Shown here: positions 27,331-35,371 of the stretch, in pieces
How positions within the stretch are numbered: position 1 is the first letter of the stretch
Layout: every line of letters begins with the position of its first letter
DNA from: Lentibacillus saliphilus
Lineage (GTDB): Bacteria > Bacillota > Bacilli > Bacillales > Amphibacillaceae
Direction of reading: 5' to 3'
Assembly: GCF_019093865.1 (NCBI RefSeq)
Contig: NZ_JABJXD010000001.1
Location: forward strand, 620,001 to 684,000
DNA length: 64,000 nucleotides
The notes under the pieces: generated by a model
What the model saw: only the letters and a program-made list of their open reading frames with translations
Told to the model about the DNA's origin: nothing
Database searches by the model: none
Program-made: the position numbers and the translations under genes

Positions 27331-27768
27331 ATGGACAAACAACTAAAAGAATTAGTCGATGGATTAAACGAAGATTTATCGCATGAATATGGTGCAGCCA
27401 TCCAGTACACATATAGCGCTGCCGTCGTATCCGGTTTATATCGCTCTGCATTAAAACCATTTTTTGAAGCGGAGGTTGCTGATGAGCTTGGACATGCCCT
27501 TTATTTATCCGAGAAAATCAAATCACTGGGCGGTACACCGACAACAACAGCGACACAGCCGCCTCAAGTAACAGAAGTGAAGGATTTACTCGCTGAAACG
27601 ATGAAAGCTGAAAAGGATACAATTGAACGTTATGAAATACGCAAAAAACAAGCAGAAGACCTTGGCTTCACAGAGCTCGTCGTCAAGCTAGAAGACATTA
27701 TCGCTGATGAAACACATCACAAAGAAGAAATGGAAAGACTACTCGAAGACCCACGTCTTTCTAACTAA
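27331..27768 (+). CDS. Ferritin-like di-iron protein
   Basis: A 145-residue four-helix protein. Di-iron ligand motifs are visible: E in HEYGAAIQY (helix 1), E-x2-H in EVADELGHA (helix 2), E in the third helix (DTIERYEIRK) and ADETHHKEEM (helix 4). It resembles bacterioferritin-like proteins, so it may store or oxidise iron or protect DNA from iron-generated radicals. AGAGGTGTG lies upstream. It is monocistronic, followed by a dispersed repeat that may serve as terminator. No secretion signal. Confidence 0.8.
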   Translation: MDKQLKELVDGLNEDLSHEYGAAIQYTYSAAVVSGLYRSALKPFFEAEVADELGHALYLSEKIKSLGGTPTTTATQPPQVTEVKDLLAETMKAEKDTIERYEIRKKQAEDLGFTELVVKLEDIIADETHHKEEMERLLEDPRLSN

Positions 27769-27825
27769 TTGAACCATCTCACAATACTTTTTTAAAATAA
27801 AAGGATCAACTTTAATGAAAGAAAA

Positions 27826-28159
27826 CGGCTGGGACAAAATTAAAGTTTAACTCAAAGGACAAACAATGCTCATCATTAGCTCCGGAAATATACGTAGACT
27901 CCAGCGGGAGGAGAGGCCTAGGAGAGACTCCACAGTGCGTAGGGATGGAAGGCTAAAACCGCGACGTCCTGTCGCAACGCCTTCATGACCAACTTCCTGT
28001 TGGCCCGAGGCTTACCGAGGGGATGTTCGATTAAATACGGCGCGTCCTGCGCCAACATCGAACGACTAACCGCCTGTTAGCCCGCGGAAAGCGTAGTATA
28101 TTTCCGGAGCGGTCGTATTGTTCGGATTTTATTTGTTTAAACCTCTTTTACCCCAGCCG
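27826..28159. repeat. Dispersed hairpin-rich repeat, type B copy 1
   Basis: The outer ends CGGCTGGG and CCCAGCCG are complementary. Inside them GCTCCGGAAATATAC (27879) and GTATATTTCCGGAGC (28096) are a perfect inverted pair. The core holds two hairpin cassettes of the same design. Cassette one (27943-28012): GAAGGC/GCCTTC around GCGACGTCCTGTCGC, then CCAACTTCCTGTTGG. Cassette two (28023-28084): GTTCGAT/ATCGAAC around GGCGCGTCCTGCGCC, then CTAACCGCCTGTTAG. It sits upstream of yhaA in a gap of 482 bases (27769-28250) that otherwise contains only the yhaA promoter. Confidence 0.8.
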
Positions 28160-28250
28160 CTTTTTCGTCGTGTCTATTTTCTAAACATTTAAGACAGTGA
28201 CAACCCTTCCATGTTATAATGTGTGAAACTTAGTCTGGGGGGATTTGTTC

Positions 28251-29417
28251 ATGTTGACGGACATTTTTAAAGCGATTGATGCGGCATATCCTGAGATGGT
28301 TGAACGACGTCGGTATTTACACCAGCATCCTGAGCTATCATTTCAAGAAACAAAAACAGCTGCTTATATCGCCCAATTTTATGAAGATCTAGGCCTGCCC
28401 TATGAAAAGAACGTCGGCGGCAATGGGGTTATTGCAACTTTAAAAGGCGGAAAGCCAGGTAAAACCGTTGCACTCAGAGCGGACTTTGATGCCTTACCCA
28501 TACAGGATGAAAAGGACGTCCCCTATCGATCGACCGTAGATGGTGTTATGCACGCCTGTGGCCATGATGGGCATACCTCAACACTCTTAACGCTTGCCAA
28601 GGTCATGACCGCCTATAAAGACAACGTGCCAGGTACGATCGTCTTTTTGCACCAGCATGCAGAAGAATACGCCCCTGGAGGTGCAAAGCCCATCATTGAA
28701 TCTGGGGCACTTGATCACGTTGACGCTGTATTCGGAACACATTTATGGGCGACAACACCACTAGGCGTCTTAGAAACGTCCAAAGATGTCCTCATGGCTG
28801 GGGCAGATCGCTTTGAAATCAATGTTCAAGGTCAAGGTGGACACGGTGCTTATCCACATGAAACAAAAGATGCGATTATCATTGCGACACAATTAATTAC
28901 CCAGCTCCAGCATATCGTCAGCCGTCGCCTTGATCCACTTGAAACGGCGGTTGTGACGGTTGGACAATTTGAAGCTGGTAATGCATTTAATATTATTGCC
29001 GACACAGCTCATATTAAAGGCACTGTGAGATATCTTAAGCCTGAAATTCAAGCACTCGTCATGTCAGAAATGGAAAAAATCGTAAAAGGAGTTAGCACCT
29101 CTCACGACGTTGAGTGCACGTTGAATTATTTTAAAGGCTATCCCCCCCTTGTCAATAATGCCAATGAAGCCGGGCTCGTCCTTGAAGCAAGCAAAGAGAT
29201 TGATGCGATTCATACCCGGAATGAAATCATACCGGTAATGGGCGGTGAGGACTTTGCCTATTACGTAATGGATAAACCTGGTGCATACTTCTTTACTGGG
29301 GCACAGCTAGAAGGCCATGAATACCCGCACCATCACCCAATGTTTGACTTTGATGAACAAGCTATGCCGATCGCAGCTAAAACACTCATCAGCGCTTACT
29401 TTGCTTATCAAACATAA
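28251..29417 (+). CDS. yhaA: M20-family amidohydrolase, YhaA-like
   Basis: A 388-residue peptidase M20D/aminoacylase-type hydrolase. Metal-binding motifs are HACGHDGHTS, HQHAEEY (catalytic and metal glutamates), FGTHLWA and the C-terminal HHHPMFDFDE. The lid domain occupies about residues 180-300 (GGHGAYPHETKDA). It probably removes acyl groups from N-acyl amino acids or cleaves small amide conjugates. ATG 28251 follows GGGGGGA. A TATAAT at 28215-28220 is a likely -10. It lies between two copies of the type B repeat. Bacillus YhaA is in the same neighbourhood. Confidence 0.87.
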   Translation: MLTDIFKAIDAAYPEMVERRRYLHQHPELSFQETKTAAYIAQFYEDLGLPYEKNVGGNGVIATLKGGKPGKTVALRADFDALPIQDEKDVPYRSTVDGVMHACGHDGHTSTLLTLAKVMTAYKDNVPGTIVFLHQHAEEYAPGGAKPIIESGALDHVDAVFGTHLWATTPLGVLETSKDVLMAGADRFEINVQGQGGHGAYPHETKDAIIIATQLITQLQHIVSRRLDPLETAVVTVGQFEAGNAFNIIADTAHIKGTVRYLKPEIQALVMSEMEKIVKGVSTSHDVECTLNYFKGYPPLVNNANEAGLVLEASKEIDAIHTRNEIIPVMGGEDFAYYVMDKPGAYFFTGAQLEGHEYPHHHPMFDFDEQAMPIAAKTLISAYFAYQT

Positions 29418-29430
29418 ATGCCAAGCAAAT

Positions 29431-29768
29431 AATGAGGTTGGGACATAACTTAAAGTTTAACTCAATAACGAACAATGCTCACCATTAGCTCCGGAAATAT
29501 ACGCAGACTGCTGCGGGAGGAAGGCATAGGTTAGACCCCATAGTGCGTAGGGATCGAAGGCTAAAACCGCGACGACAATCGCCACGCCTTCATGACCAAC
29601 TTCCTGTTGGCCCGAGGCTAACCAGCCGCCCGCGGTCTCCTAGTTTCGGCGCGTCCTGCGCCAACGTCGACACTAAAACATCGTGTTTGTCGGTCGCGAA
29701 GTATATTTCCGGAGCGGTCGTATTGTTCGGCTCTTCATTGATTAAACCTCTTTTGTCCCAGCCTCATT
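29431..29768. repeat. Dispersed hairpin-rich repeat, type B copy 2
   Basis: AATGAGGTTGGGAC at the left pairs with GTCCCAGCCTCATT at the right, which can act as a terminator for yhaA. Internally it repeats the copy 1 plan: CTCCGGAAATATACG and AGTATATTTCCGGAG arms, a first cassette (29550-29619) identical in its CCAACTTCCTGTTGG part, and a second with GGCGCGTCCTGCGCC then AAACATCGTGTTT. Copy 1 and copy 2 are in the same orientation on either side of yhaA. Together with the IS110 flank, it fills the 29418-29894 gap. Confidence 0.8.
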
Positions 29769-29841
29769 CCTACGATTAGTCAAGTATAAAATTGTAATAA
29801 TGATTTGTTCTACTCGAGCAATTTTTTTACATAGGAAATAA

Positions 29842-29877
29842 GCCTCAGCTATTTACTTTTTTTAACTGAGGTTTTTA
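29842..29877 (+). terminator. Hairpin terminator upstream of the IS110 gene end
   Basis: CCTCAG pairs with CTGAGG, followed by TTTTTA. It may belong to the insertion element's left end or to yhaA read-through. Confidence 0.55.
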
Positions 29878-29894
29878 TGGTATAATGCTACTTA

Positions 29895-31112
29895 TTATTG
29901 GTCCTTAGAGATCGCGTACGTATAATCGTACTTTGTATTATTCTTGACCATGGAATAGATACATTTCAGTAGCTTATTCATGCAGGCTACAGTGGCAACC
30001 TTATCCTTTTTGGAGACAGGTTGCTTCTTTAATTTGTAATAATAATCCACAATGTGATTTGGAGCCGCTTTTTGTTGACGAATCATATTTCTAACAATGA
30101 AATATAAAATTTTTCTGCCTTTAGGATTTCCACGTTTATTGATGTGATCTTGTCCAATGTGTTTACCTGATTGATATCTTAAGATATCAATTCCAATAAA
30201 GGCGTTTACTTTTTTAGGATTTGAAAAGCGAGATAGGTATCCTAGCTCTCCAATGAAAAGTGCAGCGCTAATGTCACCAATTCCTGGAAAGCTTATTAGT
30301 ACTTCGAACTCAGGAAGCATTTTGGCACTATCTATTAATTGATCAGAAATTTGCTCTTTCTCTACCAACAGATGAAGTAGTTGTTGTGCGTAATACTGAA
30401 CTTTACGTGTTTGAACACTGGTTGAACAAACTGCTGGAAAAGAGTTCTTGGCGTAATCCATTATCTGACTTGCCTTTTCTTTTGCACGTCTTTCTGAAAT
30501 TTTTTTCGTAGTACTTTTTATCAAACGGTTTTTAATTTTTGTTTGACTTGATTTTAAAACAAAATCAGGATGAGGATATAAGCCTATTAAGGTTAAGGCA
30601 TACGGCGTAATTCTACTCGAGAAAAATTGTTCAAGCTCTGGAAAGCTTAATTGAAGCGCATTGTGTAAGTACATACGAGTCCGTTTTATTTCTTCTTCAA
30701 CTTCTTGATAGAAACGCGATAGATCACGAAGTTCATAATAAATATCTGGTTGTTGTGATGTTTCTATTCGGTGATTATATGGATGAACTTGTGCCAGTTT
30801 ATGAGCATCTTGCTTGTCTGTTTTCCAGCTTCTCAAAGTACCACTTTCTAATTGTTTTTTCGCCTCAAGAGGGTTCAACAAACAATAACGTAGTTTATTC
30901 TTTTGACAAAAAGTTTCCACAGGTTTCGAATAAATCCCTGTGGATTCAAAAACAAGAATGGGTTCTTCAGGAAGAAGTTGAATTTCATTAAGCAATGCTT
31001 GGAACCCTTCCTTATTGTGGATAATTTCTTCTTCTGACAGACAAGTCTGACCCTCATATACGACTTTAAAACTTTTCCCCATAGAAACATCTAAAGCAAT
31101 AACTAATTCCAA
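29895..31112 (-). CDS. IS110-family transposase
   Basis: A 405-residue transposase/recombinase. The N-terminal DEDD RuvC-like domain has ALDVS, VFESTGIY and TDKQDAHKLA. The C-terminal Transposase_20 domain has ISFPGIGDISAALFIGELG and HINKRGNPKGRK. The protein is complete and could be active. The start is TTG 31112 after GAGAGAGG. IS110 elements lack terminal inverted repeats and use an element-encoded bridge RNA, usually from the non-coding end. The candidate stretch here is 31113-31320 upstream of the gene, or the short downstream end. I could not define the exact element borders. The insertion separates yhaA from ecsB. Confidence 0.9.
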   Translation of the reverse strand: MELVIALDVSMGKSFKVVYEGQTCLSEEEIIHNKEGFQALLNEIQLLPEEPILVFESTGIYSKPVETFCQKNKLRYCLLNPLEAKKQLESGTLRSWKTDKQDAHKLAQVHPYNHRIETSQQPDIYYELRDLSRFYQEVEEEIKRTRMYLHNALQLSFPELEQFFSSRITPYALTLIGLYPHPDFVLKSSQTKIKNRLIKSTTKKISERRAKEKASQIMDYAKNSFPAVCSTSVQTRKVQYYAQQLLHLLVEKEQISDQLIDSAKMLPEFEVLISFPGIGDISAALFIGELGYLSRFSNPKKVNAFIGIDILRYQSGKHIGQDHINKRGNPKGRKILYFIVRNMIRQQKAAPNHIVDYYYKLKKQPVSKKDKVATVACMNKLLKCIYSMVKNNTKYDYTYAISKDQ

Positions 31113-31324
31113 TGTCTATCCTCTCTCTTCTTTATAGCATTTGAAAGATCTTCACTTATTCATTTCGATTCCAATTTCCTATACACGAGCTCAATGGCCC
31201 CAACATACTTAAATCTGATTCAAAAATGAAAGTGAAGAAGCTCAGTTTTTTTTACGGATTCGAAATCCCTGAGGCTTTGGTCGAGCTTTCTTTCACTTCT
31301 CACTATAACTTTAAAAAAGAAAAA

Positions 31325-31362
31325 TAGTGGGTAAAGTCATCCGTCGATGACCTTACCCACTA
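31325..31362 (-). terminator. Terminator of ecsAB
   Basis: GTGGGTAA pairs with TTACCCAC, and inside it GTCATC pairs with GATGAC around CGTC. On the minus strand a T-rich tract follows. Confidence 0.8.
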
Positions 31363-31386
31363 ATCTTAGTATGTTTTTAATATGCC

Positions 31387-32598
31387 TTATCGGTTCAATT
31401 TAGACTTAACATAGCCATCAACAAATATAACGGTAAATAAAACACCGACAATGAGAACGATGAGAGACGTATGCCACGGCCCACTCGCTAAAGCTACAGC
31501 AGCAAACAGCACCGATTGTAAAAGCGTGAGCTGTCTGAGCAATTTTAACAGTGCTTTTTTGCGACTGCTTTGGTTAATGGGATACAAATCAAGCCATATG
31601 ATTGTCCGATGATGGTGATACAATGTCATCATTTGAAAGGTGCTCATATAGATAAACAAAAGTGCGAAGACAATTTTCATCCACATATTTTGAAAGGCGT
31701 AAACCGCTATCCCGCCCATCACAACAAGCCTGACGTACATACCGAGATAGTCACTACGAATAAAGGTTAACCGATACAAATACTCATACGTATGTGCCTG
31801 TCCCCACGGAACTCGCTTCGCTGATCGTGCGAGCCAATGGCGTTTTTTAATCGGTGTATCAAAATGCGGCACATCGGTAAACATGTTTGCCAGCCGATAA
31901 AATGCCTGCATTCTACTCTGATCTTTTTCCAATAAGATGTCCCATGCAAGACCCGTTTGCTGTCGACCTATATACCAGTCATATAAAAAGATCCCGATAA
32001 ACAATACTGTTACGACAGCTGCAAACACCATTTGTCCGTCTATCATAAAATAAAATACCGCAATGGACAGCAAGAGCCGAACGATCGCGTCAATTCTCCG
32101 CTGAGAAGTCTGACGTACTTTAAGCATCCACCAATGAGCGATGTAATTCCACATTTTAAATACGAGTAACACAACAATCATCAACACATAAACACGCGTT
32201 GGCCGATCAGGGTATGTATGTGAGTACAAAGGTCCAAGTGCCGCCGCGCTCAGCAGAACGAGGTAAAGCTGAACCAAGTAACTATAAATTAAGCCATTAC
32301 GAAAATAAACGCCCATTCTATGCTCCACCGGGATTAAAAATACAAGATCTGGCTTTTTTAGCAATGTTTGAAGTGGTGTATAAGCCCCAATGAGTCCGAA
32401 AGCAATCCCAATCACTAAGGCAGTCGGAAAATTATCAGGGAGACTTTGGAGCCATTGCTGATAAAAATAAGCCGATGCCGCCACAAAAAACAGCATTGCA
32501 AACGCTATGTGACCATTAAAAATATAGCGTAAATACCGATTTAATTCTTTAACATGGCTGGAAAACCGTTTTTTAAAAAATAAATGCGCATCAAACAT
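31387..32598 (-). CDS. ecsB: EcsB ABC transporter membrane subunit
   Basis: A 403-residue polytopic protein with about eight membrane segments and the opening MFDAHLFFKKRFSSHVKELNRY-like basic head common to EcsB. It partners EcsA; loss of Ecs in Bacillus impairs secretion, competence and regulated intramembrane proteolysis by RasP. It overlaps ecsA by eight bases, so the two are coupled. EcsC, which follows in Bacillus subtilis, is absent here. An IS110 element and a terminator lie downstream instead. Confidence 0.88.
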   Translation of the reverse strand: MFDAHLFFKKRFSSHVKELNRYLRYIFNGHIAFAMLFFVAASAYFYQQWLQSLPDNFPTALVIGIAFGLIGAYTPLQTLLKKPDLVFLIPVEHRMGVYFRNGLIYSYLVQLYLVLLSAAALGPLYSHTYPDRPTRVYVLMIVVLLVFKMWNYIAHWWMLKVRQTSQRRIDAIVRLLLSIAVFYFMIDGQMVFAAVVTVLFIGIFLYDWYIGRQQTGLAWDILLEKDQSRMQAFYRLANMFTDVPHFDTPIKKRHWLARSAKRVPWGQAHTYEYLYRLTFIRSDYLGMYVRLVVMGGIAVYAFQNMWMKIVFALLFIYMSTFQMMTLYHHHRTIIWLDLYPINQSSRKKALLKLLRQLTLLQSVLFAAVALASGPWHTSLIVLIVGVLFTVIFVDGYVKSKLNR

Positions 32599-33334
32599 GA
32601 TGATCTTCCTTCGTTAATTGCACATACAGGTCATCAAGCGTTGCACCCGGCATCTTAAATTCTTGACGCAAAGCATCTATCGTTCCCACCGCACGAATTG
32701 TTCCTTCATGTATAATGACGAACCGATCACAATAACGCTCTGCTGTTGCCAAAATATGAGTCGACATCAATACGCCAGCACCTTGTTTTTTCATACGATC
32801 CATTGTTTCTAAATAAGATTGAATACCGAGCGGATCAAGTCCAACGAAAGGCTCGTCCACAACATATAAATCCGGTTCAATTAAAAATGCGCACATAATC
32901 ATAACTTTTTGTCGCATGCCTTTTGAAAAATGCACTGGAAACCATTTCAAACGTTTTTCCATATGAAACATCTTTAAGAGTGGAGGCAGCCTTTTTTCAA
33001 AAACGTCTTCAGAAATATTATAAGCCATTGCCGTCAATCGTAAATGCTCATAAAGCGTCATCTCATCATATAAAATCGGTAGCTCCGGGATATATGCCAT
33101 ATGCTGCCTATACGAATTCGGATGTGTCTTAAACGACTCCCCCTTCACTTTAATTGTGCCCTGTTTCGGTTCCATGAGACCAATGACATGCTTGATTGTC
33201 GTACTTTTGCCTGCACCATTCAAACCAATTAAACCAATAATTTCACCAGGGTATATATTGAAAGAAATACCATGTAATACATCTTTATGCGTATATCCAC
33301 CACGCAATTGTTCAATTGACAATAACGGCTCCAC
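32591..33334 (-). CDS. ecsA: EcsA ABC transporter ATP-binding subunit
   Basis: A 247-residue ATPase. Walker A is GLNGAGKST, the signature is FSKGMRQKVMI, Walker B is LYVVDEPFVGLDP and the H-loop histidine is in MSTHILATAERYC. The start is GTG 33334, about eight bases after GGGGGGAA. It is the first gene of ecsA-ecsB. It faces hit across a 650-base region that holds a candidate RNA gene. It works at the membrane with EcsB. Confidence 0.92.
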   Translation of the reverse strand: MEPLLSIEQLRGGYTHKDVLHGISFNIYPGEIIGLIGLNGAGKSTTIKHVIGLMEPKQGTIKVKGESFKTHPNSYRQHMAYIPELPILYDEMTLYEHLRLTAMAYNISEDVFEKRLPPLLKMFHMEKRLKWFPVHFSKGMRQKVMIMCAFLIEPDLYVVDEPFVGLDPLGIQSYLETMDRMKKQGAGVLMSTHILATAERYCDRFVIIHEGTIRAVGTIDALRQEFKMPGATLDDLYVQLTKEDHHV

Positions 33335-33578
33335 AATTCGTTCCCCCCGTCTATACTTAGATCAAATTTTATCACGTTGTTTCGCTTATGCCAAAAATAT
33401 TCCATACGAAATCATTTTTATGCACCATGAATGATGGTACAGTTTTTATGAATGACTCCCCATTCTTCCCCTTCTTTTATTATGCCATTTCTCTTTATTT
33501 TATCAATGCTTGTATGCCTATATCACTGCTCTCCCAAAAAACTTTAAAAAAATCTTGTATTAAAGGTATAAAACAAAG
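33335..33578. other. AT-rich region upstream of ecsA
   Basis: This is expected to hold the ecsA promoter. No clear element other than AT-rich sequence is seen. A weak TTTAAA (33543) and TATAAA (33567) pair points to the plus strand and could start the RNA that follows. Confidence 0.35.
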
Positions 33579-33896
33579 AGATCCGTCCACAATAGGTATT
33601 GAAGACGGAGGATGAGTTGCATCACAGCAGCAAAAACTTGTGTTAAACCACAAAATGAGGTGTTTGTGATCGACATCTAATGAAATAACCGTTTTGTTAG
33701 CACATATCTCCCGAAAGAGATTGCTGACAAAAGGTTTAACGTAGGCAAGTCCGTTAAAAAGCACAAGGCGAAAGCCAAGCACGCGATTTAACAATTTGTT
33801 TACCGGTCCCCAACATTGGATTGACGTAGACAACATTCATCCTCTTTCTTCACACAGCAGGCTGATCCGCTTAATCACGGGTCAGTCTGTTTTTAT
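33579..33896 (+). ncRNA. Candidate structured RNA of about 320 nt with its own terminator
   Basis: No protein gene is convincing here, yet the plus strand shows many mutually supporting stems. CCGTC/GACGG lies at 33593-33608. GTTAAACC (33642) pairs with GGTTTAAC (33733), enclosing CACAAA/TTTGTG and a long hairpin in which TTTTGTTAGCA pairs with TGCTGACAAAA and inside it ATCTC pairs with GAGAT. GGC-GAAA-GCC is a GNRA-loop hairpin near 33767. A terminator ends it at 33857-33896, before the separate hit promoter. I do not recognise an RNA family. A 113-codon frame on the other strand is the competing reading. Confidence 0.45.
33857..33896 (+). terminator. Plus-strand terminator before hit
   Basis: CAGGCTGATCC pairs with GGGTCAGTCTG (with G-U pairs), followed by TTTTTATTTG. 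No protein gene precedes it on this strand. Confidence 0.75.
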
Positions 33897-33924
33897 TTGA
33901 TAAACACTAATGGATACAGTCTGC

Positions 33925-33954
33925 TTTACAGGCAGCCATACCGACGTCTACAAT
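33925..33954 (+). promoter_or_regulatory. SigA-type promoter of hit
   Basis: TTTACA at 33925-33930 and TACAAT at 33949-33954 are separated by 18 bases and lie 32 bases before the hit start. Confidence 0.55.
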
Positions 33955-33986
33955 AGACATAAATACGCTTAAAGGAGATGGTGTGA

Positions 33987-34415
33987 ATGGGCCATGATGA
34001 CTGCATTTTTTGCAAAATCATTAATAAGGAAATCCCTTCTGCAAAAGTATATGAGGATGAGCATGTATATGCCTTTCTCGACATTAGTCAAGTGACGAAA
34101 GGACACACACTCGTTATTCCGAAAGTACATACGAAGGACATATACAACACCCCAGACGATGTTGCAGGGGAATTGTTTGCCCGCGTTCCTAAAATTGCTC
34201 GCGCTATAAAAAAAGCATATGAGCCTTCTGGTATCAATTTATTAAACAATAATGAAAAACCAGCTGGACAGGCTGTTTTCCACTATCACATTCATATTCT
34301 GCCACGTTATGGAAAAGAAGACGGTTTTGATCCAGGCTGGACAACACACGATGATGCTTATACCGCCGAAGAACTCCAGCGTATTGCTGAAAATATTCAT
34401 GCGCACGTAAAATAA
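33987..34415 (+). CDS. hit: Hit, HIT-family nucleotide-binding protein
   Basis: A 142-residue protein of the histidine-triad superfamily. The triad FHYHIHILP is at about residues 95-103, and the N-terminal CIFCKIINKEIPS is typical of HinT-like proteins with a zinc CxxC. It hydrolyses nucleoside phosphoramidates or acyl-AMP in the cytosol. AAAGGAGATGG precedes the ATG. The hit-ecsA divergent arrangement is as in Bacillus. Confidence 0.92.
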   Translation: MGHDDCIFCKIINKEIPSAKVYEDEHVYAFLDISQVTKGHTLVIPKVHTKDIYNTPDDVAGELFARVPKIARAIKKAYEPSGINLLNNNEKPAGQAVFHYHIHILPRYGKEDGFDPGWTTHDDAYTAEELQRIAENIHAHVK

Positions 34416-34482
34416 CGTAAAATGTGCAGGATAAATCTGAATGGAACTGCCTTTTAAGCTTTTTTTTGTGTGAAAAGTCTGC

Positions 34483-34488
34483 TATAAT
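34483..34488 (+). promoter_or_regulatory. -10 element of the trpP promoter
   Basis: TATAAT lies 90 bases before the trpP start. The upstream -35 region is a T tract without a good match. Transcription from here would give a leader of about 80 nt containing the TRAP-like site. Confidence 0.45.
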
Positions 34489-34546
34489 GAAGGCACGTTT
34501 TCGCAGCTGACGATGAGCGTACAGTTGGAGAACGAATAAAACAGTC

Positions 34547-34569
34547 GAGCTTTAGCTTGAGTTGAGGAG
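34547..34569 (+). promoter_or_regulatory. Candidate TRAP binding site overlapping the trpP ribosome site
   Basis: Five NAG triplets (GAG at 34547, TAG at 34553, GAG at 34559, GAG at 34564, GAG at 34567) are spaced mostly by two or three bases, and the last merges into GAGGAGAGG before the ATG. In Bacillus, trpP (yhaG) translation is blocked when tryptophan-loaded TRAP binds such repeats. Additional GAG triplets at 34514, 34528 and 34585 may extend it. Confidence 0.6.
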
Positions 34570-34577
34570 AGGTAAAA

Positions 34578-35096
34578 ATGAATACGAGGATCTTGGTTAT
34601 GCTGTCATTGCTGGTCAGCATGGGAGCGGTGATGCACGCAATTGCACCACCAATTTTATTCGGAATGAGACCGGATATGCTGTTATCGATGATGTTTTTA
34701 GGGATCATGTTATTTCCAACGCCGAAATACGTGGTGCTTCTATCTATCGTAACCGGTATTATGTCTGCACTTACGACAACTGTACCAGGTGGTGAAATCG
34801 CCAACTTAATTGACAAACCGATTACTGCGCTTGTGTTTTTCGGACTGTATCTCCTCACACAAAATCGTGTGAATGGACATATAGCTGCGCCGATATTAAC
34901 AGCGCTTGGAACTATTGTAAGCGGCTCTATCTTTTTGGCCGCAGCACTATTTATTGTCAGTTTGTTAGATGGCGCTTTTATTCCTATGTTTATCACTGTT
35001 GTACTGCCAGCAGCCGTCGTTAACACGATTGTTATGACCGTCATCTACCCGATTGTACAGGGTATTATGAAGCGACAAACCATTACAGCATCCTAA
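34578..35096 (+). CDS. trpP: TrpP tryptophan transporter
   Basis: A 172-residue membrane protein with five to six segments, beginning MNTRILVMLSLLVSMGAVMH as in the Bacillus TrpP (YhaG) family. It probably takes up tryptophan. Expression is likely controlled by the TRAP-type leader at 34547-34569. It is followed by a terminator at 35211-35245. The neighbours hit and yhaH are in the same order as in Bacillus. Confidence 0.85.
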   Translation: MNTRILVMLSLLVSMGAVMHAIAPPILFGMRPDMLLSMMFLGIMLFPTPKYVVLLSIVTGIMSALTTTVPGGEIANLIDKPITALVFFGLYLLTQNRVNGHIAAPILTALGTIVSGSIFLAAALFIVSLLDGAFIPMFITVVLPAAVVNTIVMTVIYPIVQGIMKRQTITAS

Positions 35097-35210
35097 CATT
35101 TCGTTCCAAAGCCAGTAATTGTCCCTGAATGTACTAGAGACGGATACTGAGCATTTCAACGCCATTGTTCACATAACATGTTTGAACTGGTGCCAATAAC
35201 CTATTAAACA

Positions 35211-35245
35211 GATCCTCTGGCACGACTTTGTCAGAGGATTTTTTA
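35211..35245 (+). terminator. Terminator of trpP
   Basis: ATCCTCTG pairs with CAGAGGAT, followed by TTTTTT. Confidence 0.85.
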
Positions 35246-35371
35246 AGAAATGATACCGACTGGTGCTCAAAGCTCCTTGAGTTGCCATGAAGAGCATATA
35301 CGTCGGCCTATGTATCATGCAAGCTGCACAGGTCTTCATTATATAACCAAAGCAAAGGAGTGTGTAGGATT

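Noticed and set aside
29543-29779. A 78-codon plus-strand frame in the type B repeat
   Set aside because: It lies inside the hairpin cassettes, and the peptide is arginine-proline rich noise.
33495-33836. A 113-codon minus-strand frame between ecsA and hit
   Set aside because: It has a weak ribosome site, but the plus strand has a matching terminator and many stems. The peptide resembles nothing I know. The RNA reading is preferred, without certainty.
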